Positions 1-11,190 of a DNA stretch of 64,000 nucleotides are shown one piece after another (the first letter of the stretch is position 1; every line of letters begins with the position of its first letter). This stretch comes from Anisus vortex (lineage: Eukaryota > Mollusca > Gastropoda > Planorbidae): NCBI GenBank assembly GCA_949126835.1, contig OX421498.1:30846581-30910580 (forward strand), written 5' to 3'. Under the pieces are notes generated by a model. The model searched no databases and was not told the origin of the DNA. It saw only the letters and a list, made by a program, of their open reading frames with translations. Position numbers and translations under genes: made by a program.

Positions 1-1132
1 ATATTTCCGGTGTAATACACTGCAGTTTGAATCGTATAGATTCATCAGAGCCTCGGGTCGAAGGGCAAATGCCCAGATAGCTGCTGGATTAGAATGATGA
101 TAATGAATCAAATAGATTGACAAGATTGACATAAATGAGAAAAAAAAGACCATAAAAACAAATTTTTTATTATACTCCCTTTCTTTGCAAACTAAGTTTA
201 CCATTTCCACTTCACTACAAAACTAAAAAAAATTCGAATCGGTAATGTCGGCAAATACATATCTAGATAACGATTGCGCATTTTTAAAAAAAAACTTGCT
301 TTTGTTTCGGCTATATTGTGTCGTTTTCATTCGTATTTATTTCGTAAAAACTAACATATCCGAAAAGTTTATGTACTTCCGTCAAAGTCAGACATGTTTT
401 TTCGTAAAAGATATTCCTCGATTCGCAACTTGGTAGAAGGAATTCGTGACTATTTCAAATGCTACGAGGCTGAAAATTTGATAGAATGTATTGTTAGTCT
501 GTGCAAGTCTGCTGCCCAAATTTCAGCTCGATCGGACCACGGTGAGTGGTCGGAAAATCGATTCAAAGTTTTGCTGTCATCCAACCAACAATCCAAGCGG
601 ACAGACAGCAGAACTTAAAAGAAAGGGAGTAAAAAAAAAAACTTTTAATAAAATATGCATTTGTGTGTACATAACACAGCTTTTAATTGTAATTCGGAAA
701 TAGTTTGAAATAGAACATAAAAATCTACAGAAGTAATACGAATCGGGAAAGTTGTATAAAAATTGACTTGATTTGTCTAGTTTTGAAAAATTGAAGAAAA
801 CTGATTAAGGTTTGGTAAAGGTAGTGAAATTCGCTGAAATGGATAAATCAGGGTGAACTAAATTAATATAAAAAGTTAAAGAAGTGAATAAAAATGTGGT
901 AAAGTTATGGAGACCTAGTCTCACCATGTTGTTTAATTAAACCAATTCTATATATGAGACATAAAAAACACATCCACAAGCATTTTTTTTAAAGATATAT
1001 TTATACTTATATACGCAACCAGACACTAAGACATTTCACACATACAGGTATAAATTAGATTGTGAATTTTGTTTGAAAGTTGTGAAAAGTTTTGGAATTT
1101 CCAAATGTTTTTTAGAGTACGAATCCTGCTAT
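1..1132. other. Intergenic AT-rich DNA, nothing recognised
   Basis: AT-rich with homopolymer A/T runs. Only short chance ORFs (under 80 codons) occur, without splice-site context or a recognisable domain. I see no gene here. Confidence 0.6.
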
Positions 1133-1136
1133 TAAC

Positions 1137-1208
1137 CCTTACAGTCCCGGGTGCGTATATAGCGGAACTGAAGGCAGCATAGATAGAAGTAGGTCGGTAC
1201 GGGAAGGG
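1137..1208. mobile_element. Possible miniature piggyBac-like element (TTAA-flanked)
   Basis: The 72-bp segment begins CCCTTACAGTCCCG and ends CGGGAAGGG, so its ends are imperfect inverted repeats. TTAA lies immediately outside on both sides (1133-1136 and 1209-1212). PiggyBac-type elements duplicate TTAA and often start with CCC(T). There is no coding capacity. The short length means a chance hairpin cannot be excluded. Confidence 0.4.
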
Positions 1209-1212
1209 TTAA

Positions 1213-3478
1213 AATACTGAGTGAGACAAAGAGAGAGGGAAAGAGATAAAAACAGAATCCTATATCTGCAATATCTATAACCAAGAATAATGGTTGATTT
1301 TTTTTTTCTTGCGCTTCATATAAATCTATTTTATTGATCAGGTCAAAGTTCAAGACCGTGTCCCATCTGCGTTATTGAAGGAGTTTTAACTTTTGTCATT
1401 GATTCGGCTCGTGTGTGTGTGTGTAGGATTTGTGTTTGGTATCAACAGGATACAATAACAAGCGTATCTGATATCTGTATCATTGACGTAGATAACACAA
1501 GTTATTTCCCCCCTATCAAACTGTTGTGTTTACAAAATATCCTTTTCTTTTACATACACAACTTATCGTAAATTTAAATAGACCTTTCTCGACTGTGATC
1601 TAATAAACAGTCTGCATAATTTCATTCTTAGAAGCTACATGGCAAACAAGAAGAACCAATTTTTTGTGTGTCTCGGACAGGCTCTTGTTGAGCCCCCCCC
1701 CCCCCCTCTCTCATGATCTACTATTTTCCACTGTACACCCCTGGACTTAAGAGCCTTGGGCTCGTCCAATCGTCATAAGAGTGGATGGGGTGAAGGGCAG
1801 TGGAGGATACCATTTGACTGAAGAGTTGCAGAAGGGTTAGAGTAGGGGGTTGAGGGTTAAGTCGTAATTACATTGTATGTTCCTGGGATTACAATTATTG
1901 GACATTATTATTTAGTTGAATCCAGAAATGCTTGTCAATTCCTATTAAGAGACATACAACCTTTTTTCTATAGCGATCCTTCCACTATAAATTTAGGGAT
2001 GCTAATGTTTAAAAAAACAACAACAACCACGAACGTTTATAGAAATCCGTGTATAAACCTTCGGTTTTAGTCCTTCACATCAAAATGCCGATTGAAGGAA
2101 ATACCTCCCATGTGACTCCACAGACCGATATAGCAAATAAAATTGGCGTTCTTGATATTAAATCGAAAGCGATGATCGCAAGAAATATTCTAAGAATAAT
2201 TTGTGTTAGTAAGGATTTTAAGGATTTTATTCGTGTACATCTAACACAATTCTTCATATAAATTAGTATTTCCATCAGAGCCAATAAATTGAAGGGCTAA
2301 TTGAGGTTTAGAAACAACAAGATAATCGTTATCAAAATAGTTTTTTGCTTTCGAAACCTAGCCTATGTTCGCCAATCCAGTCATAACCACCTTAATGCCT
2401 TTTTGAATAATACAAATATTAATGCATTTACCGGTACATTTAACTCAAGCGTTTTGTTTTATTGACGCGATATAGACTGTAGAATAATTGGAAATTTACA
2501 AAAATTGGTTGAGAACATTTGAGCGTCCAACTTAAGGACCGTTAATAACGTGTGGTCTCCTAATCACGGCACGTGGGCGAAATCCGGCCCGCTAGTGTTA
2601 ACAACAGCTTGTGTGCAGTGCTCATTTAAATTCGTTAACACATTTTTTTGTTCTTGTCCAGACTACCCGGTCCCCCAAATTGTTTGATATACAGTGAGAT
2701 GTGGCGAGTTCAGTCACAAGAACAGAAAATACACTAAACACATACAACCCTTTTAATGGCAATGTCCTTAAACGCATTAGTTTTAAATCTGAATTGCAAG
2801 CACAAGCCAACAAAATTTACAACCCAATGAAAGTTCACTAGAATGAGATTAATTAAGAACAAAAATAGCACCAGTATCAATAAAAATGGACTGCGCAATT
2901 CAAACCAGGTCCATTAAAACTAATGAGGCAAACAATTGTCGGTAATAGTTCTCCTTCCTCCTCCCCCAACACAGTGTATTTTAGTTTTCTTCCTTGGTAA
3001 CCATTTCTGTTTATATGTAGTCCACGTTATGTTTTTCGTCAACAAATGCAAATCCTTTAGTTGTCATTGTGACTACGGTAATTATTATTGTCATTACTTC
3101 AACAAGAAGAACAACTCTTTTTTTTTAAAAAGCGACAACGCCCACACAGTTCTCTCCCACCTCCTCGTATAAATAATCCAAACATGTTATCGCTAATTTC
3201 CACCACGAAGAGTCTCTCGGCTTTGTGCCGAGTGGGGGAAGGTTGTGGCCCAGGTCTAAAGGAGACGCCGCGAGGGCATGTATATTTTATGATCCAGCTT
3301 TTTTATTGTTTTCTTTTCAACTGAGTCATGCAAATAAGAGGTCATGAAACTAGATAAGAACAAGAGCTGTTTTTTTTTTAAAGAGATGATGTTTATCTGA
3401 AATTATTGTCCAAAACGTGATCTTCACTAAAAGTTTATTGACAATAAAGCAAAAGTACCCATCGGACTGAATTGATCC
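1213..3478. other. Intergenic, nothing recognised
   Basis: Contains a homopolymer C tract near 1691-1706 and scattered short ORFs without domain content or splice context. No gene, RNA or clear transposon is recognised. Confidence 0.55.
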
Positions 3479-3700
3479 AGCGTTCACCAGTGTCTGTGGC
3501 CACGGTATACTAGGGGATTGTGTGGCCAGCACTATGCACAGCCGTCTTTATTTTTACCCCAACTAAGGTCAGGTACTCATCAGAGTTGGGTAGACTCAGG
3601 GACACCCTCCAGACCCGGGGGGAAAATTCCTAGCCTACACCAAGATTCGAACCCAAGATATTCGGTATACAATTTTATTATCCTGGTAACTCCAACGGAC
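3479..3700 (-). mobile_element. tRNA-derived SINE, copy A (degraded)
   Basis: This is one of four copies of the same roughly 200-260-bp element in the window (others at about 42513, 49247 and 63688). They share the core reading '(GTTCACCAG)TTTCTGTGGCCACGGCATACTAGG' in parts, the 'CCCAACTAAGGTCAGGTA' block and the 'GACTCAGGGACACC' block. Read on the minus strand, the 3' end as given is a tRNA-like head with a B box (GGTTCGAATC type). This copy has the most decayed tRNA head, and A-box identity is largely lost. Confidence 0.75.
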
Positions 3701-4145
3701 GCGATGGTTTAGTAAAAGAACGTTGGAATAACGTTTCAGTGGGTCTCGGTTAAGGAAAAGCGTTTCCCCAGGTTATACCGGAATTATTTTTGTACCGTGC
3801 TCCGTCGGGTTATCCAACATCCGCTGATGAAGGAAATAGGCCTACCTCTGGGCAACACTCTAGTCGCACTATTTTCTCCTATTCTAGAACAAATGAAAGT
3901 GTTGAGAACTGCTTCAAGAGCTTTATTATTTATTGTTCTACTGCGTACCACCTTTTTAAAAGCATTAGCATCCGCTTGCTTTAAGTGAATTTAATGTGAA
4001 TTTCACCCGGAATCTTCTGGAACAAAACTTTCTTGTAGAATTTCGCCATGACGTTCTTACAAAATTCTCAATGATCACTCTATATTGGCTCTTATTGAAT
4101 ACATATCTAAGTTTATATCTAGGCTATCTATCACACTCTCTCTCT
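3701..4145. other. Intergenic spacer, nothing recognised
   Basis: Separates the SINE from the satellite array. Short overlapping ORFs at 3790-3988 have no recognisable protein content. Confidence 0.5.
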
Positions 4146-4159
4146 ATATATATTAAATA

Positions 4160-5812
4160 AATCTCGGCACAATAGGTAAATCTTGTCACAATATCTAAAT
4201 TTTGTCACAATATCTAAATCTTGTCACAATATCTAAATTTTGTCACAATATCTAAATCTTGTCACAATATCTAAATCTTGTCACAATATCTAAATCTTGT
4301 CACAATATCTAAATCTTCTCACAATATCTAAATCTTCTCACAATATCTAAATCTTGTCACAATATATAAATCTTGTCACAATATATAAATCTTGTCACAA
4401 TATCTAAATTTTGTCACAATATCTAAATCTTGTCACAATATCTAAATCTTGTCACAATATCTAAATCTTGTCACAATATCTAAATCTTCTCACAATATCT
4501 AAATCTTCTCACAATATCTAAATCTTGTCACAATACAAAATCTTCTCACAATATCTAAATCTTGTCACATCTAAATCTTGTCACAATATCTAAATATTGT
4601 CACAATTTCTAAATATTGTCACAATTTCTAAATATTGTCACAATATCTAAATTTTGTCACAATATCTAAATCTTGTCACAACATCTAAATCTTGTCACAA
4701 TATCTAAATCTTGTCACAATATCTAAATCTTGTCACAATATCTAAATATCGTCACAATATCTAAATATTGTCACAATATCTAAATCTTGTCACAATATCT
4801 AAATCTTGTCACATCTAAATCTTGTCACAACATCTAAATATTGTCACATCTAAATCTTGTCACAACATCTAAATCTTGTCGCAACATCTAAATCTTGTCA
4901 CAATATCTAAATTTTGTCACAATATCTAAATCTTGTCACAATATCTAAATCTTGTCACAATATCTAAATCTTCTCACAATATCTAAATCTTCTCACAATA
5001 TCTAAATCTTCTCACAATATCTAAATCTTGTCACAATATATAAATCTTGTCACAATATATAAATTTTGTCACAATATCTAAATCTTGTCACAATATCTAA
5101 ATCTTGTCACAATATCTAAATCTTCTCACAATATCTAAATCTTCTCACAATATCTAAATCTTCTCACAATATCTAAATCTTGTCACAATATCTAAATCTT
5201 CTCACAATATCTAAATCTTGTCACATCTAAATCTTGTCACAATATCTAAATATTGTCACAATTTCTAAATATTGTCACAATTTCTAAATATTGTCACAAT
5301 ATCTAAATCTTGTCACAATATCTAAATCTTGTCACAATATCTAAATCTTGTCACAATATCTAAATCTTGTCACAATATCTAAATCTTGTCACAATATCTA
5401 AATCTTGTCACAATATCTAAATCTTGTCACAATATCTAAATATCGTCACAATATCTAAATATTGTCACAATATCTAAATCTTGTCACAACATCTAAATAT
5501 TGTCACATCTAAATCTTGTCACAACATCTAAATCTTGTCGCAACATCTAAATCTTGTCACAATATCTAAATCTTGTCACATCTAAATCTTGTCACATCTG
5601 AATCTTGTCACAACATCTAAATCTTGTCAAATCTAAATCTTGTCACAATATCTAAATCTTGTCACATCTAAATCTTGTCACAACATCTAAATCTTGTCAC
5701 ATCTAAATCTTGCCACAACATCTAAATCTTGTCAAATCTAAATCTTGTCACAATATCTAAATCTTGTCACATCTAAATCTTGTCACAACATCTAAATCTT
5801 GTCACATCTAAA
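4160..5812. repeat. 19-bp satellite array (left part)
   Basis: Tandem units of consensus CACAATATCTAAATCTTGT (19 bp) fill the segment, with variants TTGTCAC/TTCTCAC and shorter units lacking CAATAT. The order of variants repeats at a larger scale: the pair of 'CAATTTCTAAATATTGT' variants near 4600-4640 recurs near 5255-5295, and the rare 'TTGTCGCAAC' variant near 4878 recurs near 5537. That indicates a duplicated higher-order block of roughly 660 bp. The array resumes beyond an inserted element at 7918. Confidence 0.95.
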
Positions 5813-6180
5813 CAGGGCTGCGGAGTCGGTAGATAAATGTTCCGACTCTGACTCCTTATTTTTTTTTACTTCCGACGCCGACTCCCCGACTCCGACTCCT
5901 CTGTATTAATATGCGAATGTATTTTGTACATTCCTTGAAGGAAAGAAAGGCAAAATATATCTACGTGTCATTACCACAGGACTACTTGCTGGAAAGCCAA
6001 CAGTCTACTGTATTTAATTTTAAATATTCATGGGCCCGCTAAACTCTTGAGGGCCCCGGTACGGCGTACCGGCTGTACCCCCCTCTCGTTAAGCCTGATC
6101 AGTAGAGGTGACGATCAGCGACGCCAAGGGGCAAACGGCTAGGCTACTTATGGGTGATGCGTTCCCTGTAACAATAGAAC

Positions 6181-6710
6181 TAGGGATGTTAAAACCGGTT
6201 ATCGGTTCTATAAAACAGGTTTAAAACCGGATTTCGGTTTCCCCCTCCCCCCACCCCCCGAGCAATGTCACAAGTCACATGCTGGAACATCCAAATGTGC
6301 TTAGTTTTGTAGGTATAATATTTGAAAAATACTTCAAACTTAATTAGTGTTTGCAGGGCATTAAAGGCGTTGATTTGTGTGAATACAATATGATTTTGTA
6401 CTCTTTACCATAAAATTCTTTAGAACTAAAAAAATCTGGGCTAATTGATTAAAACCGATAATAGCTTTCAATTTTTCAATAGTGATAATCAAATTACCGA
6501 TTATCGTTGACCATAATATTAAGAAGCATAATTATGAAGAGGCATATATTTATGGTAACTTGTAAAATAATGTGTTAAAAGAGAATCAAAAGAATGTGTA
6601 TTTAATAGTGCCGTTAATAATAAAGCACAGACGCGGTGTTTTGAAAATAAAAACCGGTTTTCGGTTTCAAAACCGGAATCCGGTATTCCGGTTTTCGTTG
6701 AACATCTTTA
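6181..6710. mobile_element. Nested TIR element with CCGG-rich ends
   Basis: Starts TAGGGATGTTAAAACCGG and ends CCGGTTTTCGTTGAACATCTTTA. The ends are imperfect inverted repeats with subterminal 'AAACCGG/CGGTTT' repeats. Flanks AATAGAAC (6173-6180) and AGCAGAAC (6711-6718) match in 6 of 8 bases, consistent with an aged 8-bp hAT-type duplication. No ORF. Confidence 0.6.
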
Positions 6711-6749
6711 AGCAGAACACAACACTATGAAAAGTATAAATATTGCCAC

Positions 6750-7060
6750 CAGGGCCGTATTTAGGATTGTGGGGGCCCTGTTCCCAAATTTATGTGGGGC
6801 CCCTCGTGGTCTCGCCCTGCCTTCTACATAGGGCCTACCTCGGGAAAGGGCCGTTAATTCATATTACATTCTGTAAAATCATACATTTTATGTTGGACGT
6901 AGCTTGTTTGAACTGGAGCGCTTTAAATTGTATGGGAATAAATGAATTTTATTTTACATTTTCAACGAAATATGGGGATGTCACTCAAACATTTCTTTTT
7001 GGGATGTGTGGGGGCCCCTGTTCTAATGGAACATGTGGAACATGCCTAAATACGCCACTG
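6750..7060. mobile_element. Nested hAT MITE, 311 bp
   Basis: Starts CAGGGCCGTATTTAGG and ends CCTAAATACGCCACTG, which are imperfect inverted repeats of the CAGNGNCG hAT type. Flanks ATTGCCAC (6742-6749) and ATTGCCGC (7061-7068) are an 8-bp duplication with one mismatch. The 116-codon ORF across it reads through the inverted repeats and is not a gene. Confidence 0.75.
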
Positions 7061-7319
7061 ATTGCCGCTCCTAATTGTGCGTTGCGTGCGTAGCGCATTT
7101 ATAAGTCGTAAAGGCGGCATTTTTTTGTATACCCATTGAAGGCAAATTACATTATGGAAAGAATCGTAAATGTGTAAAAGCCTCTCTAGGCCTCCAATAA
7201 AGGTATGCTTGTATACTAGTAGCTTTAAGATGCGTTTTATTTAGGACCTATGGCCTAGGCCTATAGTCTACTAAGGCAGTGTTTAGCATTCCGAGAAAAC
7301 CGCGCGTGCCTTGACCTAG

Positions 7320-7523
7320 CAGTGCCGTTGTTAGGGATTTGGGAGCCCGGGGGGCTTGGCCTCTTAAGAACCCTTGCATTTTGACATTTGACATTATGAC
7401 ATAAAAAAAAACAACTAATTCGGACACTGCTTTGTGGGGGGGGGGGGGGGGGGGGGCTCAAGTAGGGGCCCGGTGGGACTTTCGAATGTGGACCCCCCTC
7501 CCCCTCCCCTAGCTACGCCACTG
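7320..7523. mobile_element. Nested hAT MITE, about 204 bp, with internal G tract
   Basis: Starts CAGTGCCGTTGTTAGGG and ends CCCCTAGCTACGCCACTG, an imperfect inverted pair. Flanks TGACCTAG and ATTCCTAG share five terminal bases, weak support for an old 8-bp duplication. A long G homopolymer lies at about 7436-7456. Confidence 0.6.
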
Positions 7524-7917
7524 ATTCCTAGCATTTGAAATCATTACAAACAATGTGAATGGTAATTAGTAATTTGGGCACTTGTATAGCGTCATCAATA
7601 CCGGCGCCGAGCAGTCTATATGACGTTCAAATTAGTTCAAAAGACTTTTTTGTGTGTCGACCCGCCTTAGTTTGACAATAGGGATAGGATCTTGAGTAGG
7701 GATGGGGACTTAGAGGAAGAAACATATTTTACTTTCTCATATCACTAATTTCTGTAGGCCTATTGATCGGTTGTTTAAAATAAATGAAGCCATGTCTTTT
7801 TCCAATCTAAATTTAGTAGGAGTCGGAGTCGGTGCATTTTTTGCCAACTCCGACTCCGACTCCAGGTACCCAAATTTCCTCCAACTCCGACTCCTCGACT
7901 CCGACTCCACAGCCCTG

Positions 7918-8100
7918 CATCTAAATCTTGTCACATATAAATCTTGTCACAACATCTAAATCTTGTCACAACATCTAAATCTTGTCACAACATCAAAATC
8001 TTGTCACAACATCTAAATCTTGTCACAACATCTAAATCTTGTCACAACATCTAAATCTTGTCACAACATCTAAATCTTGTCACAACATCTAAATATTGGT
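7918..8100. repeat. 19-bp satellite array (right part)
   Basis: Continuation of the same satellite, here dominated by the ACATCTAAATCTTGTCACA variant. It fades into diverged units up to about 8220. Confidence 0.9.
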
Positions 8101-8956
8101 ACTGTAACTATAAATCTTAGCACAAAATTTTTACATTTTGGCAAAATATTTCAATTTTGGAAGAAAATATAAATCTTGGTACAATATCTATATCTTGGTC
8201 TAATATCTTAATCTTGGCTAAGCATTGGCCCAATATTGACCTTATAAAGGCTAGTGTGCTGACAGGCAGCTGTCTGTAGCACAGTTCCAAAGTAATAAAT
8301 CACAGGAATTTTGTAGCTGTAGTTCTTAAAAGAATTTTTACACCTAGGCTGTTTGTTTTTTTTTTAAATAATTTTTAAATAGCCGTACTCTTGCTAGAAA
8401 GTCATTAAATCGCAAAAAACTTTTTAATTAGCTTTTGTTTTTTTAAGCGAAGTAAACATGAACTATAAAGATAGTGGATGTAAAATAACCTTATGCTACA
8501 ACAATTAAAAGGTCATATTCGCCCATTAAAAAAAAACAAAGTTATTAAAAAGTCAGATGGATATTTATATTGTTGTTGTTTGTTTCTTTTCCCTGAATGA
8601 TTAAGGATAATCGCTTTCTTTCATCTCTTCCTTTTTCTTTTGTCTTTTCTTCTTTCTTGTTTCTTACTTGTAAAATCTTTACACATATTTTCTTTTTCAA
8701 TCTCTTTTCTTTTTATCGTTTTGTTTTCCGTTCTTTATTTTTTCATTCATTCTTTCTTTATTCGTTCCTTCTTTTTTTCTTTCTTCCTATGGTTTTGTTT
8801 CGTTTTCTTTCTTTCTATTTTCTTTCTCTCTTGTTTACTTAGTTTCAATTATTTATTTAAAAAAAAATAAAAGTGTGTCTCTATTCATTGTAGTTGCCTT
8901 TAGTCTTAAGTACCACGAACACCTTCGGGTATATTCTAAGACCTTCTTAGCACACT
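8101..8956. other. Diverged satellite edge and pyrimidine-rich low-complexity DNA
   Basis: 8100-8220 holds decayed satellite units. 8597-8850 is a TTTC/TTCT-rich strand-asymmetric tract whose ORFs (Phe/Ser/Leu runs) are composition artefacts. No gene. Confidence 0.7.
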
Positions 8957-9165
8957 AGGGGACCGGGATGGTCCGGTGCCGGTGAAGCCGGCTGGTCCAG
9001 CGGTTAGTTCACCGGACTGTCAACCAAAAACCAACGGACGGGTCGCGGGTTCTATCCCTGCCACCGACCGATCCCTGTCGCCCCTGCAGGAGTTTTGGGC
9101 CTGGTGGACGTAATAATCTTCCATCTAGAAGGAACGTCTGTAAACGTATAAGGATCGTTGGCGTC
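8957..9165 (+). mobile_element. Second tRNA-derived SINE type
   Basis: GCCGGCTGGTCCAGCGG followed by GTTAG resembles a tRNA 5' end with an A box (TGGTCCAGCGG). About 45 bp later GGGTTCTATCCC is a B box with a mutated GGTTCGA core. The tRNA-unrelated body ('GGGCCTGGTGGACGTAATAATC') follows. A functional tRNA is unlikely because the anticodon arm is disrupted and no acceptor stem closes. Confidence 0.6.
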
Positions 9166-9700
9166 ATTTTAAAACAAAACATTAAAACGGAAGAGATAGG
9201 GAAATGGTTTTATGGTCACGTGTTCACGCAATTTCTTGTCTACTAATATTGTCTTTAGCTGGTGGTTATCTCAACTATAAGAACTAACGTGACTGCAAAC
9301 GTCACGCAATGAAGTGCGCAGTTATATACTTGTCGATAAGTTATTTATGGCTTAGTATTGGCTTTGCAAGAAAACAACAAAAAGTGTGACTTTTTACTAC
9401 CTCGTAAAAAATAAAATGTAGCTTACGTAAACGAAACAAAACAAAAAATATAGATTTCCTTGTAAATCGTAGGGCTAAAGAAATCATAAAACTGTTAAGT
9501 CGGTAATGAAAATCGTGTTCGAGAAACAGATGGCTGCCTGGTCTGTAAAATACAAACAAAACAAGCATACTTCTTTAACGGTGTATTATAATAATGTATT
9601 ATTATTGATATTATTATTACTATGGTTTTGATATTATTTTATTACATCTTCTAATGTTATACTTTTCTATGCCTTTATTGTACTTATGTACTAACTGGCT
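9166..9700. other. Intergenic, nothing recognised
   Basis: AT-rich spacer with TATTATTATTA-type low complexity near 9585-9650. No supported gene. Confidence 0.5.
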
Positions 9701-9703
9701 AGT

Positions 9704-10206
9704 AAATATTGTTCATTGTTCAAATATTGTTCATTGTTCAAATATTGTTCATTGTTCAAATATTGTTCATTGTTCAAATATTGTTCATTGTTCAAATATT
9801 GTTCATTGTTCAAATATTGTTCATTGTTCAAATATTGTTCATTGTTCAAATATTGTTCATTGTTCAAATATTGTTCATTGTTCAAATATTGTTCATTGTT
9901 CAAATATTGTTCATTGTTCAAATATTGTTCATTGTTCAAATATTGTTCATTGTTCAAATATTGTTCATTGTTCAAATATTGTTCATTGTTCAAATATTGT
10001 TCATTGTTCAAATATTGTTCATTGTTCAAATATTGTTCATTGTTCAAATATTGTTCATTGTTCAAATATTGTTCATTGTTCAAATATTGTTCATTGTTCA
10101 AATATTGTTCATTGTTCAAATATTGTTCATTGTTCAAATATTGTTCATTGTTCAAATATTGTTCATTGTTCAAATATTGTTCATTGTTCAAATATTGTTC
10201 ATTGTC
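9704..10206. repeat. Near-perfect 18-bp minisatellite, about 28 copies
   Basis: The unit ATTGTTCATTGTTCAAAT repeats with essentially no divergence across about 500 bp. The last unit carries a TTC to TCC change. The unit length is a multiple of three and lacks stops in several frames on both strands, so long overlapping ORFs appear (NIVHCS and NEQYLN repeats). These are artefacts. Homogeneity implies recent expansion or ongoing homogenisation. Each unit contains ATTGTT twice, the core bound by SOX HMG boxes. Confidence 0.95.
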
Positions 10207-10780
10207 CATTGTGTGCTTTAAATATCTTTTGTAAATAGTGTCTATACCTAACCATAAATTGTTCACGCCACCAGCTGCTCGAACAAAAAAAAAACATTTT
10301 TAAATTTATGGTCAATGTTTTCCAGTATTACAACAACTAAATGAAGTTGTAACTCGTTCTTTTTTGGGGATTTAAAAGATTAGACTAAAAAGATAGAGTC
10401 TATCTGTAGATATAAATAACAATTGTATATATAGTTGTTGTTTTTTGTGTCACTGATCTGTTTTATTTTATTGTGTGTTCGATAAAATTGCCTAGAATTC
10501 CGTCATTTCAGTGACCTGGTCATTTGTGCACCATGCCGGCCTCAAATGAGACATAGATAAACAAAACATTCTCATAACAACCCTTTAAAATATGTTTTGG
10601 GATTGATTTCAATATTTCAAGATTTTTTCCCCTTCTAGTTTTTTTTTCTTCAATTTTTATTTTTAGAGCACCCAGAAACATTGTATAATTTACATTTGTT
10701 TTCTTCTATACAAGTTTAAAGTTCAGTTTTGATCATGTCTGTCCAGGCTAAAAAAAAAACAACATAATAACAAAGATATT
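10207..10780. other. Intergenic, nothing recognised
   Basis: AT-rich spacer without supported features. Confidence 0.5.
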
Positions 10781-10782
10781 TA

Positions 10783-11188
10783 CCGAATATACTCGCGTAT
10801 AAGTCGCACCGGTGGATAACTCGCACCCCTAGTTGAAGATTATTTTTCTTATATGTTGCCATTGACCCGCGTATAAGTCGCACCCTAACTTTCAGGGGTT
10901 ACATTGCCTTTTAACTTTGAAAAACCTAAATTATTTGTCAATTTTAGTTATATAAAGGTAGTATATGTACACCTACGAGAGTTTTCAAAATGTAAAATGT
11001 ATGTCTACGCTTATCCTAGTAATTCTACATCACTACAGTCAACTATAATGGTTATGTAGGAAACTGTATGACAGAGTAGTGAAGTTTTTCGGACTTTTCA
11101 AAAACAGTGTCGGGTGTATAAGTTGCACACCTACTTTTTGTCGAAATTTTCGGTTAATAAAGTGCGACTTATACGCGAGTATATACGG
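10783..11188. mobile_element. TA-flanked MITE with long terminal inverted repeats
   Basis: The left end reads CCGAATATACTCGCGTATAA and continues GTCGCACC. The right end is its near-exact inverse, ending ACGCGAGTATATACGG. TA flanks both ends (10781-10782 and 11189-11190), the signature of Tc1/mariner/pogo-type insertion. Two internal diverged copies of 'GTATAAGTCGCAC' lie near 10868 and 11108. No transposase is encoded. Confidence 0.8.
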
Positions 11189-11190
11189 TA

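Larger units (their letters stand above)
5813..7917. mobile_element. hAT-like non-autonomous transposon inserted in the satellite
   Basis: The element begins CAGGGCTGCGGAGTCGG and ends with the near-perfect inverse CCGACTCCACAGCCCTG (16 of 17 bases pair). Both ends carry subterminal GACTCC-rich repeats. The 8 bp CATCTAAA occur immediately outside both ends (5805-5812 and 7918-7925), an exact 8-bp target duplication as made by hAT transposases. No transposase ORF is visible, so it is non-autonomous. It is 2.1 kb long mainly because other elements have inserted into it (6181-6710, 6750-7060, 7320-7523). Confidence 0.85.

Noticed and set aside
4160..5812. CRISPR-like array
   Set aside because: No spacers: units are directly tandem, and the context is an animal genome.
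6743..7093. 116-codon ORF
   Set aside because: Spans a hAT MITE including both inverted ends.
8597..8870. Hydrophobic Phe/Ser-rich ORFs resembling membrane segments
   Set aside because: Pyrimidine-rich low-complexity DNA; two overlapping frames give similar strings.
8990..9065. Functional tRNA gene
   Set aside because: A and B boxes are present, but the B box is mutated, the anticodon arm is broken and no acceptor stem pairs; fits a SINE head.
9654..10266. Four long overlapping ORFs (NIVHCS, FIVQIL, LFKYCS and NEQYLN repeats)
   Set aside because: All arise from an 18-bp repeat without stops in most frames. They overlap on both strands and have no gene context.
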